From NCBI GenBank assembly GCA_030537735.1, contig JAUNVG010000009.1:1-64000 (forward strand): a DNA stretch of 64,000 nt, in the 5' to 3' direction. This stretch comes from Actinomycetaceae bacterium (lineage in GTDB: Bacteria; Actinomycetota; Actinomycetes; Actinomycetales; Actinomycetaceae). This document shows, in pieces, positions 1 through 8,956 of the stretch (its first letter is position 1; each line of letters opens with the position of its first letter). The translations under genes were made by a program, and so were the position numbers. Below the pieces are notes generated by a model, which saw nothing but the letters and a program-made list of their open reading frames with translations, was not told the origin of the DNA and did no database searches.

Positions 1-16
1 GCCCGGGGGAAGAAGC

Positions 17-41
17 GCGCCTCGCCGCGGGGGCGAGGCGC
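17..41 (-). terminator. Hairpin after the response regulator gene
   Basis: A perfect 10-bp inverted repeat (GCGCCTCGCC at 17-26, GGCGAGGCGC at 32-41, 5-base loop) starts 17 bases past the response regulator stop codon. On the minus strand it is followed by a pyrimidine-rich CTTCTTCCCCC rather than a clean T run. Its position suggests a terminator. Confidence 0.55.
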
Positions 42-57
42 TTAACTGGCTTAGAGA

Positions 58-735
58 TTAAGGCTGAGAAGTAGGCGCCTGATTACGCCACGCGGCAGCT
101 CGCTGCCCCGCAACCCAAGCCGCCACCTGCGTGCGACGCTGCAACCCCATCTTCGAAAGCAACGAAGTAATGTGGTTCTTCACGGTTTTTTCCGCCACAC
201 CCAACTTATCGCCAATCTCGCGGTTAGAAAGCCCATCCCCGATCAGCTCCAACACGCGACGCTCCGAAGGCGTCAAATCCGCCGTCGGATCACCGTGGTC
301 AGCTCGGCGCCGAGTCACTGTGCGCTCATCAAGCAGCACGCGACCATCAGCCACTGCCTTGATCACATCGGTAATCTCCGCTCCCCGCACGGTTTTAAGC
401 ACGTAAGCTAACGCCCCGGCCTCCAAAGCCTCCGAAAGCGCGGAATCATCGTCAAACGAAGTCAGCACAATGGGGCGGATCTGCGGTTTCGTCTCCCGCA
501 GCCGGCGCATAATGTCAATGCCCGTGCCGTCAGGTAACTGCAAATCCACCAAAATCACGTCCGGGACCACCAGTTCGGCGCGACGAATCGCATCAGTCAC
601 CGAACCAGCTTCAGCCACCACTTCCAAAGTGTCGGCGCGGTCAACAATTTCAGCAATGCCCCGGCGGACAATCTCATGATCGTCAACGATCATAACCCGC
701 GTCAGGGGGTTCTTATTCTCTGCGTTGGCTACCAC
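58..735 (-). CDS. NarL/FixJ response regulator, DevR/DosR-like
   Basis: This 225-residue two-component response regulator has an N-terminal receiver domain (about residues 13-130) and a C-terminal LuxR-type helix-turn-helix (about 152-212). The acidic pair D18/D19, the probable phospho-acceptor D64 in VDLQLPDGTG, T92 and K114 are all visible. The output domain carries LTPSERRVLELIGDGLSNRE and AEKTVKNHITSLLSKMGL, and the overall wording is very close to mycobacterial DevR (DosR). It should bind DNA as a phosphorylated dimer; its regulon here is unknown. No histidine kinase is adjacent inside the window, though one could lie to the left. The start is GTG with a TANNNT box six bases upstream overlapping the mutM stop codon, so it probably has its own leaderless promoter. 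Confidence 0.9.
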   Translation of the reverse strand: MVANAENKNPLTRVMIVDDHEIVRRGIAEIVDRADTLEVVAEAGSVTDAIRRAELVVPDVILVDLQLPDGTGIDIMRRLRETKPQIRPIVLTSFDDDSALSEALEAGALAYVLKTVRGAEITDVIKAVADGRVLLDERTVTRRRADHGDPTADLTPSERRVLELIGDGLSNREIGDKLGVAEKTVKNHITSLLSKMGLQRRTQVAAWVAGQRAAAWRNQAPTSQP

Positions 736-741
736 AGTTGC

Positions 742-747
742 ATTCTA
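742..747 (-). promoter_or_regulatory. Leaderless-type -10 box of the response regulator
   Basis: On the minus strand TAGAAT is followed by six bases and the GTG start at 735. The spacing fits a -10 hexamer whose transcript begins at the start codon. No Shine-Dalgarno sequence is present. Confidence 0.5.
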
Positions 748-1677
748 TCCCAATGCCGGTAAAGACGGACAATGCCCAACCGGTCGCGGCTTAGAACGCG
801 GCTGACACACCGGGCAAAACACGTGCGAACGCCCAGCCACCACCGTGGTTTGCAGCTGCTGACCGCACCCCAAACAAGGTTCCCCGCCGCGCCCGTAAGC
901 CACCAGGGAATGAGCGAAATACCCCGGCTCACCACTGACATCAACATAAAGCGCGTCAAAGGAAGTGCCACCTTCACTAATGGCCTTACGCATCACCTTC
1001 TGCGCAGTTTCCAAAAGCGACAGGCACTCCCACACACGCAAGTTACGTCCTCGTCGCGCCCCATGCACCCCACAACGATGCAGCGACTCATCTGCATAAA
1101 TGTTGCCAATGCCAGAAACCAGCCCCTGATTCAACAACCCCGCCTTAATCGGGGCCTGCGAGGCCCGCCAACGCGCAGCCACCGCCTCCGGGGTGAACGC
1201 CTCCTCCAGCGGGTCAGGAGCAATATGGGTCAAACTACGCGGAATCGGGATCGGACCACCCCACGGGTCAGCAATCGTAGGGACCACCTGCAAATGCCCG
1301 AAGGTGCGCTGATCAACGAACGAAACCACGCTGCCGCCCTCCAGCAGCAAACGCACGTGCTCGTGGGGACGCCGCCCCAGCCTCGCGTCCTCCTCACCCG
1401 CGTTTGAAACGTAGATCTGCCCGCTCATACCCAGGTGAATCACCAAGGCTAAATCCTCGCTAGCACCCGGGCGGTCCAGTTCGAACCACATGAACTTACC
1501 GCGCCGGCGCACCTGGGTAAAACGCGAAGCCGAAAGCAGCTGCATGAAAGTTTCCGCCCCACCGCTTTGGCGCCGGGTGGAACGCGGATGCCAAGTGCGA
1601 ACCTCACGCACCTTTTCCCCAAGGACGTGGGCGGCTAAGCCACGGGCAATCGTCTCAACTTCAGGAAGTTCAGGCAT
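745..1677 (-). CDS. mutM: Formamidopyrimidine-DNA glycosylase
   Basis: This base-excision repair enzyme removes 8-oxoguanine and formamidopyrimidines and cleaves the abasic site. The protein (310 residues) starts with MPELPEVETIARGL: the proline exposed after Met removal is the Schiff-base nucleophile and the next glutamate is the general acid. RRRGKFMWFEL contains the conserved lysine, and QGLVSGIGNIYADE is the helix-two-turn-helix region. A C-terminal zinc finger is formed by CLGC and CPVC separated by 16 residues. It overlaps the end of rnc by 8 bases, so the two are translationally coupled. The rnc-mutM pairing is standard in actinobacteria. Confidence 0.96.
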   Translation of the reverse strand: MPELPEVETIARGLAAHVLGEKVREVRTWHPRSTRRQSGGAETFMQLLSASRFTQVRRRGKFMWFELDRPGASEDLALVIHLGMSGQIYVSNAGEEDARLGRRPHEHVRLLLEGGSVVSFVDQRTFGHLQVVPTIADPWGGPIPIPRSLTHIAPDPLEEAFTPEAVAARWRASQAPIKAGLLNQGLVSGIGNIYADESLHRCGVHGARRGRNLRVWECLSLLETAQKVMRKAISEGGTSFDALYVDVSGEPGYFAHSLVAYGRGGEPCLGCGQQLQTTVVAGRSHVFCPVCQPRSKPRPVGHCPSLPALG

Positions 1678-2458
1678 CGTCTTCGGCTGGCGCCGGATCT
1701 TCTAAGAACTGGGCGTTAGCCGCCACCGGGTCAGCGTCATTAGCTTGCAAAGCGGCGTAAGCCACCCCCGCAGCTAGTGACTTCGCCTGCTTCTTTGACG
1801 AGGCACGCCCCGCCCCCACGACCAGGTCACCAACCGAGACCGTGGCTACGAAAACCCGCTCATGGTCCGGGCCGAAACCTTCATCAGTGTAAACCGGCTC
1901 CCCCAGCTCGTACTGGGAACAATACTCTTGCAAAGTCGTCTTGTAATCCGCGGACAGTTCCAGTTCCTGGGCGTTCAGCAACGGTTCATTCAAGTGGTGT
2001 TCGACAATCGAACGCGTCGTTTCCAACCCGAAACTCAAGTAGGTAGCGCCGATTAAAGCTTCGAAAGTATCGCACAGGATCGAATCGCGCTCCCTACCGC
2101 CGGTGAGGTTCTCCCCCCGACCCAGCAAAATGAAGCTACCCAAATCCAAGTTCCGAGCCGCCTGCGCTAAAGTACGCTCCGACACAATCGCCCCGCGCAT
2201 ACGTGAAAGACTGGCTTCGCTCACATGCGGATAAGTGCGGAACAGCTTTTCCGTCACAATAATGGAAAGCACCGAGTCCCCCAGGAACTCCAAGCGCTCA
2301 TTGTGGGGCAACCCGCCGTTTTCAAACGCAAAAGACCGATGCGTTAAAGCAGTAACCGCCAGTTCCGGGTCCAAACTAATGCGCCAACGTCCCCACAGCT
2401 GGTTGACATCACTTTGCGGCGCGGCCGGCTCCTGCTTGCGACGTTTACGCCGCGCCAT
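1670..2458 (-). CDS. rnc: Ribonuclease III
   Basis: This double-strand-specific endoribonuclease processes rRNA precursors and structured mRNAs. It has 262 residues, with a basic N-terminus, the family signature ERLEFLGDSVLS (about 54-65, including catalytic D61), the second metal-binding segment CDTFEALIGATYL (D130, E133), and a C-terminal double-stranded RNA binding domain (about 165-235) ending in the KKQAKSLAAGVAYAAL helix. An acidic, Pro/Ala-rich tail follows. Its ATG overlaps the stop of the DUF177 gene (TAATG). In many relatives rpmF (ribosomal protein L32) sits between these two genes; here there is no room for it. Confidence 0.96.
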   Translation of the reverse strand: MARRKRRKQEPAAPQSDVNQLWGRWRISLDPELAVTALTHRSFAFENGGLPHNERLEFLGDSVLSIIVTEKLFRTYPHVSEASLSRMRGAIVSERTLAQAARNLDLGSFILLGRGENLTGGRERDSILCDTFEALIGATYLSFGLETTRSIVEHHLNEPLLNAQELELSADYKTTLQEYCSQYELGEPVYTDEGFGPDHERVFVATVSVGDLVVGAGRASSKKQAKSLAAGVAYAALQANDADPVAANAQFLEDPAPAEDDA

Positions 2459-3042
2459 TACTCCTCACCTTCCGACTGCCCCGGCTGCGGGTCCAACAAA
2501 GCCGCCAGTTTCGCTAGGCGCGGGTCGATTTCTTCATGCTGGTGATCGGCTGGAAGCTGCGACCAAGGTTGACCGCAACGGTCACACAGCCCCTGGCAAT
2601 CCTCACTGCACACCGGAGCATACGGCATGGCAGTTACCAAGGAATCACGCAGCATCTCCTCCAACGGCAGCTCATCACTGTCCAACACCCGCAAGTCCGC
2701 CACCGCTTCTTCACCGGACTCCTTACGGATCCGAGCAATCGCCTCCGGAGTGAAGAACATTTCATGCAGATTCAGATTCAACGGAACCTGCACCGGCTCC
2801 AAACAGCGCGAACACTCCGCTTCCCCGCGGGCGTTAACCTGGGCGCTAAACATCACACCATCAGCTAGTGAAGTAACACTAGCCTCCACCGCGATACGCT
2901 GACCCGCAGGGATCTGCACCACCGCGGTGCCCAGATCCTGGGGAGCAATCAACTCCAGATCATAGGTGCGGATGTGATTCGGCCCAGTAGGCAGGTCCAG
3001 GATAGAGAGCACTGCCCCTTCAAAATCACGTACTTCGCTCAT
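2458..3042 (-). CDS. DUF177 (YceD-like) protein
   Basis: This 194-residue protein of the DUF177/YceD family lies just before rnc, as in mycobacteria and streptomycetes. It carries a CSRC pair near the middle (following GEAE) and CSEDCQGLCDRCG near the C-terminus, a likely metal-binding cysteine cluster seen in this family. Family members are linked by gene order to large-subunit ribosome biogenesis and 23S rRNA accumulation; the biochemical role is not shown by the sequence. The C-terminus is hydrophilic and acidic. Confidence 0.85.
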   Translation of the reverse strand: MSEVRDFEGAVLSILDLPTGPNHIRTYDLELIAPQDLGTAVVQIPAGQRIAVEASVTSLADGVMFSAQVNARGEAECSRCLEPVQVPLNLNLHEMFFTPEAIARIRKESGEEAVADLRVLDSDELPLEEMLRDSLVTAMPYAPVCSEDCQGLCDRCGQPWSQLPADHQHEEIDPRLAKLAALLDPQPGQSEGEE

Positions 3043-3093
3043 TTTATTTAACTGAAAAACCTCCGGGGAAACCCCATAAAAACCACGAACTAA

Positions 3094-3834
3094 CTAGTCA
3101 GTGCCATAACGCTGCGACTTGCGCTGAGCAATGCTGTCATACCCAGCCTTCGTCTGGTGCGCGATACGCTCCAGGGACTTTTGTAAAGTCTGCAGCGAAT
3201 CCATGCAATACTGGTCAGCTCCATCAGCCAGTTCAATCGCATCGTTTTCAGCCTCAGTGACAATGCGACGAGCCTCTTCCTTCGCCCGCACCGTGACTTC
3301 TTCCTGGCTGATCAAACGCTGCGCCTCCAAACGGGCAGCCTCCACAGTTTCCTCAGCTTCCTGGCGGGCCTGCGCCACGATCTGAGCTGCTTCCTCCCCC
3401 GCCTGGTCGCGGCGAGCCTCAGCTTCCTCCCGCGCCCGCGAAGTCATCTGCTCCGCCTGGGAACGGGCATCTTCCAACAGAGCCTCCGCCCGCGCATTAG
3501 CTTCATTCATCGTGTTCTCAGCGACATCGTCAGCGCGCCCAATCAAAGCATCAGCATCCGCGACCACCGCATCCGCCGCTACCAAGTCCTGCGGTAACGC
3601 CTCCCGCGCCTGATCCAACAGGTCAAGAATCTCAGCCTTATTAATCAAAACCGACGCACTCATCGGTAAGGCGCGTGCCGCCTCCACCAAGTCATCAATC
3701 TGATCAAGGGCAGCAATCACCGTGGAAGGACCGTACACGTCCTCGACCGGAGCCTGCGGAGCCGGCATATACGCCTCATCTTCCCCGTCGGCATAAAACT
3801 CATCATATTCAGGGTTGTCAGGAGTATGGCTCAT
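3094..3834 (-). CDS. SepIVA-like DivIVA-domain coiled-coil protein
   Basis: This is a 246-residue, mostly helical protein. Residues 1-30 are acidic and disordered. A segment near residues 36-75 (STVIAALDQIDDLVEAARAL) resembles the short DivIVA-type start, and residues about 85-215 form a long coiled coil rich in AR/EA repeats. It lies between coaD and DUF177-rnc. The mycobacterial equivalent next to DUF177-rnc is SepIVA (Rv2927c), a septal/polar growth factor. It was sometimes annotated as an ATP synthase subunit because of the coiled coil; no such function is supported here. RBS AAAGGA precedes the ATG by six bases. Confidence 0.75.
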   Translation of the reverse strand: MSHTPDNPEYDEFYADGEDEAYMPAPQAPVEDVYGPSTVIAALDQIDDLVEAARALPMSASVLINKAEILDLLDQAREALPQDLVAADAVVADADALIGRADDVAENTMNEANARAEALLEDARSQAEQMTSRAREEAEARRDQAGEEAAQIVAQARQEAEETVEAARLEAQRLISQEEVTVRAKEEARRIVTEAENDAIELADGADQYCMDSLQTLQKSLERIAHQTKAGYDSIAQRKSQRYGTD

Positions 3835-3836
3835 GA

Positions 3837-4328
3837 CTATTCCTTTCCCTCAGCAGGTGACACCAACTGCCACACAGCGTGAGCAACCGGGTCGGTAACC
3901 AGTGACGAAATATCGCCGCCGTAGCGGGCAACTTCCTTAACCATAGTGGACGAAACGTGGGCAAACACCGGCGCAGACGGCAACCACACCGTCTGCACCC
4001 CCGTCAGTTCACGATTCATCGTTGCTTGGGTGAGTTCATAGTCGAAATCCGCCGCCGAACGCACCCCTTTCACAATCACATCAACACCTTCATCCGCGCA
4101 CCAAGACGCCACCAAACCATCAATCTGCACCACTTTAACGTTACTTAAATGGCTAACGCATTCGCCTAGTAAACGCATCCGCTCAGCGCGCGAAAACCAA
4201 TAGTTCTTAGCGGAGTTATCCGCCACCGCGACCAGAACTTCAGAAAACAGGGCGCTACAACGATCTATTACCTCAAGATGGCCGCGCGTAGGTGGGTCAA
4301 AGGAGCCCGGAATCAGTGCGCGTGTCAT
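3837..4328 (-). CDS. coaD: Phosphopantetheine adenylyltransferase
   Basis: Fourth step of coenzyme A biosynthesis: transfers AMP from ATP to 4'-phosphopantetheine. The 163-residue length is typical. The nucleotidyltransferase motif is GSFDPPTRGH (TRGH at 14-17), followed by KGVRSAADFDYE, and SSTMVKEVARYGGD matches the ISSTxVRE C-terminal motif. It overlaps the 3' end of rsmD by four bases (ATGA). A TANNNT box also lies six bases upstream of the ATG, so it may have its own leaderless transcript in addition to read-through. Confidence 0.96.
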   Translation of the reverse strand: MTRALIPGSFDPPTRGHLEVIDRCSALFSEVLVAVADNSAKNYWFSRAERMRLLGECVSHLSNVKVVQIDGLVASWCADEGVDVIVKGVRSAADFDYELTQATMNRELTGVQTVWLPSAPVFAHVSSTMVKEVARYGGDISSLVTDPVAHAVWQLVSPAEGKE

Positions 4329-4897
4329 GCCTCTACGCTACCCTCAATTGGGTTAAAACCCACGAACCACACTCGTGTTTGCCCCCATTTACGTTCACTT
4401 TCCAACTCAAAACCAGCCGGAAGAGTGGGAAGCTGACTTTTACCTTCCACTTCCCACACCAAAAGCGCCTGCGGAGCCAAACTGGCAGATAAGAACTCCA
4501 AGTCGTCAGCCACCTGCTGAGGGTCGTCAGCATAAGGGGGATCTAAGAACACCAACGAAAACGGTACCGGCCACTGGCGGCGGCAAAAACTACCCGCCTT
4601 TGCGCGCACCACCTGCACCGCGCTTGTATCTAGGCGCGCCGCGTTCGCCCGGCACACCCGCACCGCGCCAGGAGCGTGGTCAACTAAAACAACGCTGGCA
4701 GCGCCGCGTGAAAGCGCCTCCAGCCCCAAAGCACCAGACCCCGCATACAGGTCCAGCACCACCGCATCTTCCAGCTCCCCCCAAGAATCTAAACGCGAAA
4801 ACAAAGCCTCACGTACCTTCCCGGAAGTCGGACGCGTCCCCTTATCGGGAACGTCCAAATGGTGCCCGCGGAAACGACCGGCAACGATTCTTGTCAT
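4325..4897 (-). CDS. rsmD: 16S rRNA (guanine966-N2)-methyltransferase
   Basis: This SAM-dependent methyltransferase modifies G966 of 16S rRNA in the assembling small subunit. Its 190 residues begin MTRIVAGRFRG and show PTSGKVREALFSRLDSW, the SAM-binding glycine motif VLDLYAGSGALGLEALSRGA and the catalytic LVFLDPPYADD (DPPY). The C-terminal strand LVWEVEGKS is shorter than in some relatives. rsmD-coaD adjacency is conserved widely. There is no clear ribosome binding site; TAGGGT stands six bases before the ATG, which suggests leaderless transcription starting here. Confidence 0.94.
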   Translation of the reverse strand: MTRIVAGRFRGHHLDVPDKGTRPTSGKVREALFSRLDSWGELEDAVVLDLYAGSGALGLEALSRGAASVVLVDHAPGAVRVCRANAARLDTSAVQVVRAKAGSFCRRQWPVPFSLVFLDPPYADDPQQVADDLEFLSASLAPQALLVWEVEGKSQLPTLPAGFELESERKWGQTRVWFVGFNPIEGSVEA

Positions 4898-4903
4898 GAC
4901 ACT

Positions 4904-4909
4904 ACCCTA
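4904..4909 (-). promoter_or_regulatory. Leaderless-type -10 box of rsmD
   Basis: TAGGGT on the minus strand is separated by AGTGTC (six bases) from the rsmD ATG at 4897. It lies in the short gap after the recG stop codon. No Shine-Dalgarno is visible. Confidence 0.45.
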
Positions 4910-4915
4910 AAGGAA

Positions 4916-7018
4916 TCACGTGCGAGACAGCCACTGCACCTGCTCACCCAAACGCTCCGCGCGACGGGCCAACTGCGGGTGAGAACGCAGATGCGGATCG
5001 TCAGCCAACAACGCCCGCACCTCCTTACGGGCCTGCTCAATCACCCGCCGGTCACGCAGCACCCGCAGCGCCTTCAAAGAAGTCGCCTTCCCCGACTGGC
5101 TCTGGCCCAACACGTCACCTTCACGACGCAACTCCAAATCCGCCTCCGCCAGTTCAAACCCGTCGCTCGAGGACGCAAACGCCTGCAAACGACGAATCGA
5201 ATCCTCCCCCACGTCGTGACGATGGATCGCCATGCAAACCGCAGGTTTGTCGCCACGCCCCACACGCCCTCGTAACTGATGCAACTGCGACAAACCAAAC
5301 TGCTGGGCATCTAAAATCACCATCATCGAAGCCTGGCGGATATCCACCCCCACTTCAATCACCGTGGTAGTAACCAGCAAACTCACCTGGCCGGAGTTGA
5401 AAGCCGCGATCGTAGTGGCCTTCTGCTCACTGCTCATACGCCCATGCAAAGCCGCTATCTCCGCCCCCTGCAGCGCAGGGCACTCACGCAGCTGCGTCAA
5501 CGTATCTTCCACCGACGCCAGCTCTTTTTCCTCCCCGGCCGTGGAATCAATGCGGGAAGTCACCACAAACACGCGCCCACCCGCGTCAATCTCCTCCCGC
5601 GCCCGCACCCACACGCGATCCACCCACGTGCGGCGCGCATCATCAACTAAGAACGTCTGCACCGGCTTACGCCCCGCAGGCAGCTCACCTACCACAGTCA
5701 CATCCAGGTCACCAAACACCGTCATCGCCACCGTACGCGGAATCGGAGTGGCCGTCATCGCCAGCAGGTGCGGGGTCTTACTGCCACCAGCCAACAAAGC
5801 ATCACGCTGCGCCACCCCGAAACGATGCTGCTCATCAACCACCACCAACGCCAAATGCGCCAGCTTTAAAGAATCCTCCAACAGGGCGTGCGTGCCCACG
5901 AAAATCGTCGGCTGGGCATTCGCCGCCAACTGATGCACCCGCGTGCGCACCGCCGCCGAACTAGAACCCGTCAGCAACTCCACCGGCACCGGAAGCAACG
6001 CCGACAAGCTACGCACGTGCTGCTCGGCCAACACCTCCGTAGGAGCCAACAAGGCACCTTGAAAACCAGCTTCCACCGCTGCCGTCAAAGCCAGCGCCGC
6101 CACCACTGTCTTACCGGCCCCCACATCAGCTTGTAACAACCGCTGCATCGGGTGAGCACAAGCCATATCAGACAAGATCTGCTCCAACGCCGCCTGCTGA
6201 CCACCGGTTAACTCAAACGGCAACGCCTGGCGAGCCTGATCCAACCAGCCACCCGGCTCAGTTTCCACCACCGGCGCCTGCAAAGAATCCGCCACCAACC
6301 GGCGCTGACCCAACGCGGTCTGCAGGTCCAACGCCTCCACCCAACGCACCGTGCGCAGAGCGCGTTGAAGCTCATCGTCACTAGTAGGCGTATGCACCTG
6401 CACTAGCGCCTCATGTAAAGGCAACAGGTCATACTTCGAGCGCATGCCATCAGTGAGGGGGTCGTCAACGTCCTGCGCCCGCAGCATCTGCGCCACCAAT
6501 GCGGTGGCGCGCGCAATCAGCCACGTCGGAACCGCCGAGGTAGCCGGGTAGATCGGAATCGGACGCGAAGCCCGCTCCTTCACCCCCGAAGCATCGTCGA
6601 ACTGTTCAAACTGCGGGTGAGTCAGTTGCAAGGACGAACGATACCGGCTGACTTTGCCCGCAAAAAGATGCTCACTGCCCGGCACCAACAACCGTTGGTG
6701 GACCGCTAACTTCCCCGGATGCTGAGCGAAAAACGTCGCGTCAATACTGCCCTGCCCGTCAGTTAGCTCCACCACCAGACGCACCCCGCGGCTACGATTA
6801 CGCACCAACTTCGCCTGCCGCACGCGGGCTAGGAGGGTTACGTCCTCGCCCTCCGACACCGAAACCAACGGGGTTAGACGCCCCCAATGAGCGTAGCGGC
6901 GCGGGAAATAACCCAGCAGGTCAGCGGTGGTTTCCAACCCCAACGACTTGAGCTTGCGGGCAGCATAGGAACCCACCACCCGGTCAAGAGCAGAATCCAA
7001 CAGTTGCGGAGCCGCCAT
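4916..7018 (-). CDS. recG: ATP-dependent DNA helicase RecG
   Basis: This branch-migration helicase acts on stalled forks and Holliday junctions. It is 700 residues long. The N-terminal wedge/OB domain includes GYFPRRYAHWGRL. The helicase core has Walker A ADVGAGKT, motif Ia LLAPTEVLAEQH, Walker B VVVDEQHRFGV (DEQH, typical of RecG), motif III AMTATPIPRT, motif V TTTVIEVGVD and motif VI QLRGRVGRG. The C-terminus has GFELAEADLELRREGDVLG. The ATG has RBS AAGGAG six bases upstream. It directly follows the FakA-like gene with one base between them. Confidence 0.96.
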   Translation of the reverse strand: MAAPQLLDSALDRVVGSYAARKLKSLGLETTADLLGYFPRRYAHWGRLTPLVSVSEGEDVTLLARVRQAKLVRNRSRGVRLVVELTDGQGSIDATFFAQHPGKLAVHQRLLVPGSEHLFAGKVSRYRSSLQLTHPQFEQFDDASGVKERASRPIPIYPATSAVPTWLIARATALVAQMLRAQDVDDPLTDGMRSKYDLLPLHEALVQVHTPTSDDELQRALRTVRWVEALDLQTALGQRRLVADSLQAPVVETEPGGWLDQARQALPFELTGGQQAALEQILSDMACAHPMQRLLQADVGAGKTVVAALALTAAVEAGFQGALLAPTEVLAEQHVRSLSALLPVPVELLTGSSSAAVRTRVHQLAANAQPTIFVGTHALLEDSLKLAHLALVVVDEQHRFGVAQRDALLAGGSKTPHLLAMTATPIPRTVAMTVFGDLDVTVVGELPAGRKPVQTFLVDDARRTWVDRVWVRAREEIDAGGRVFVVTSRIDSTAGEEKELASVEDTLTQLRECPALQGAEIAALHGRMSSEQKATTIAAFNSGQVSLLVTTTVIEVGVDIRQASMMVILDAQQFGLSQLHQLRGRVGRGDKPAVCMAIHRHDVGEDSIRRLQAFASSSDGFELAEADLELRREGDVLGQSQSGKATSLKALRVLRDRRVIEQARKEVRALLADDPHLRSHPQLARRAERLGEQVQWLSRT

Positions 7019-7019
7019 G

Positions 7020-8954
7020 CTAGTCTCCTTGCGCTTTCAAAAGATCCACCCCAAAGCGCTTAGAGACCATGAACTGCGCGCTCGCACGCCAGGAGCTGGC
7101 TGCCACCGCCGCAAACACTCGCTGGGCGAAACTGTGGTCGCGGTGGGGAGCATAAACCACCACGCGCTCCAAGTGTTCCGACTCCAGGGCCGCGCCTAAA
7201 GCCTGCAAACACTCCTCCGCCTCCGCGCTGGTATCAGCCGGCAGGTACAGCACCGTTAGCGCCGCCTCAGCTGCGCGGGAACTCAGCATCTGAGCGGCGA
7301 ACTTCTGATTACGGTGCGCCAGCGCAGGCATGAAAATACGGGCGCACTCCCCCGCCGCCATAATGGTAGCCAAAGTCGAAACCGTGGGGACTTCCACCAC
7401 TTCCACCTCTACCCCGCTTTCCGCAAGCAGGCTCTGGGCGCGCCGAGCCACCTCGAAATCACGTGGCCGATGCGCCACCACCACGCTCACTCCCGCGGGG
7501 GCAGACATCAGTAACTCCGCCACCACCGTGGCACTGCGCGAAGAAGGGTTGAACAAGACATGGGCGCCTGTGGCCACTGCTTCCGGCAGCCAGGAGGACT
7601 CATCTGTGAAGGCAATGACTCGCGCGGTGGCGGCGCGCTGCGTGGTGGGGCGAGTGAGGAAAACCACCCCGGAGGCGGCTTCACGTAAAGCCAGCTCGTC
7701 GAACCCAATGGAATCAGTGCCACGCGAATCCTTCAACACGCAGGTGTGCAGCGATCCGCAGGTGGGAAGCACCGACTCCGGCTGCTCCGTGTCGATGTGG
7801 AAGCGCCAAGTCTGCATACCAAAAGCGTCGGAGGTGCCCAGGTGGGAAAAACGCTTCGCCGCTGCCGCCGCGTTCTTGCCCGCGTCGGTTAGCTGCGTGA
7901 GGAACGATTCGACCTCGTCGCTAAAACCCTCAAGGACCAGGTCCACAGAAATGAAACTCGCGTCAGTGACGGTGGCGACGCTGGAGTGGGTAAGAGCCGA
8001 GCCGCCTTCTTCCCATAGAGAGCGCATCATATCTATGGTGGGGGGAAGCGAAGCCACTGTCCCTTCATATGCTGCGTGCATGGCTGCCACTGTAACTACC
8101 AGTAGGCAGGTACCAGGGTCCGGTGGGGAGTCGAAGTCCGCCAACTCTGAGAGCATCTCCATTGCCACCGCGCCGATCATAAGATGCGGGTGTTCTATCG
8201 GTTCAGCTACCTCCTGGGCAGCCTTCGCCATCGCGGCAAGTATGCGTTCCAAGCCAGCACTGAGGCTTGCTACTTCTGCCTCTGTCACAAGCGGTGAAGT
8301 ATCTTCCGGAGCTGGTAGCGGCGAGGATGGCGGCGGGTCAGGTACAAGGCTAAGGCCTTCAAACAGATCACCGCTTTCCCCCTGCCTGCCACCGGGTAGA
8401 AGCTGCATCCAAGAAGGGCCGCCGCCGTCCTCATGATCCTCACCAGAGTCTTCAGGGATGTTTGTGTCTGCACCGGGGGTGGCCAAGTCCGTGGCTGTCT
8501 TGGCAGATGTATCAGCGGCAAGCAGCGTATCGGGAGCCTGCTCAAGCGAAGTCACCACCTGGAAGGCAGCTTGTAGCTCATTACCGAGCTCTAAGCAGAA
8601 TCTGCGTAACTCCACCGGTCGCACCACCCCGGCGTGGGTGAACTTCGCAAGCGAACTAATCACCGAGGCAAGTAGCATTCCTGCGTGACCGATCGCCACC
8701 GTCCTCGCCGCCGACGCCCAAGTATCCAAATCCGGTTCCACCCCGGATCCACTCGCGCGCCGAACCACGGCTCGGATAGCGGTGATTGACCGCAACGCGT
8801 TGGAACCGGTATCGCCGTCGCCTCCATAGAGTTCATCGAGTTCGTCAAGTAGCGGAACAACACCCGTTATGTGGTCAATGAGCAGGTCGAACATCCGCGC
8901 CATCTGCGCGGGAGTGAACACCGTGCATTCACCGCTACTAAGCTGGCTCGACAT
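7020..8954 (-). CDS. Divergent FakA/DhaL-like two-domain protein
   Basis: This 644-residue protein has the architecture of DAK-phosphatase/FakA proteins. An N-terminal DhaL-like kinase domain (to about residue 155, and again about 225-330) retains the Mg-ATP motif GGDGDTGSN. The C-terminal half is EDD/DegV-like, with LKDSRGTDSIG, GAHVLFNPSSRSATVVAELL and a VPTVSTLATIM segment. FakA phosphorylates protein-bound fatty acids. Here the usual NVFPVPDGDTGTNM and GARGNSG motifs are degraded, and an acidic Ser/Pro-rich insert (about 155-225) splits the first domain. Kinase activity is therefore uncertain. The position next to recG matches mycobacterial Rv2974c. The gene is followed by recG and preceded by three YbjN-like genes with almost no gaps. 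Confidence 0.75.
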   Translation of the reverse strand: MSSQLSSGECTVFTPAQMARMFDLLIDHITGVVPLLDELDELYGGDGDTGSNALRSITAIRAVVRRASGSGVEPDLDTWASAARTVAIGHAGMLLASVISSLAKFTHAGVVRPVELRRFCLELGNELQAAFQVVTSLEQAPDTLLAADTSAKTATDLATPGADTNIPEDSGEDHEDGGGPSWMQLLPGGRQGESGDLFEGLSLVPDPPPSSPLPAPEDTSPLVTEAEVASLSAGLERILAAMAKAAQEVAEPIEHPHLMIGAVAMEMLSELADFDSPPDPGTCLLVVTVAAMHAAYEGTVASLPPTIDMMRSLWEEGGSALTHSSVATVTDASFISVDLVLEGFSDEVESFLTQLTDAGKNAAAAAKRFSHLGTSDAFGMQTWRFHIDTEQPESVLPTCGSLHTCVLKDSRGTDSIGFDELALREAASGVVFLTRPTTQRAATARVIAFTDESSWLPEAVATGAHVLFNPSSRSATVVAELLMSAPAGVSVVVAHRPRDFEVARRAQSLLAESGVEVEVVEVPTVSTLATIMAAGECARIFMPALAHRNQKFAAQMLSSRAAEAALTVLYLPADTSAEAEECLQALGAALESEHLERVVVYAPHRDHSFAQRVFAAVAASSWRASAQFMVSKRFGVDLLKAQGD

Positions 8955-8956
8955 TG

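Noticed and set aside
772-1407. Long open frame on plus opposite mutM (211 codons)
   Set aside because: It is the antisense shadow of mutM, which has all family motifs; the shadow has Arg/Pro/Thr-rich composition and no ribosome site.
3094-3834. ATP synthase subunit annotation for the coiled-coil protein
   Set aside because: The similarity is only low-complexity helix; gene order and the N-terminus point to a SepIVA/DivIVA-like protein.
7330-8436. A 368-codon plus-strand frame opposite the FakA-like gene
   Set aside because: Ser/Arg/Ala-rich shadow composition, no ribosome site or promoter, and the minus strand carries a recognisable protein.
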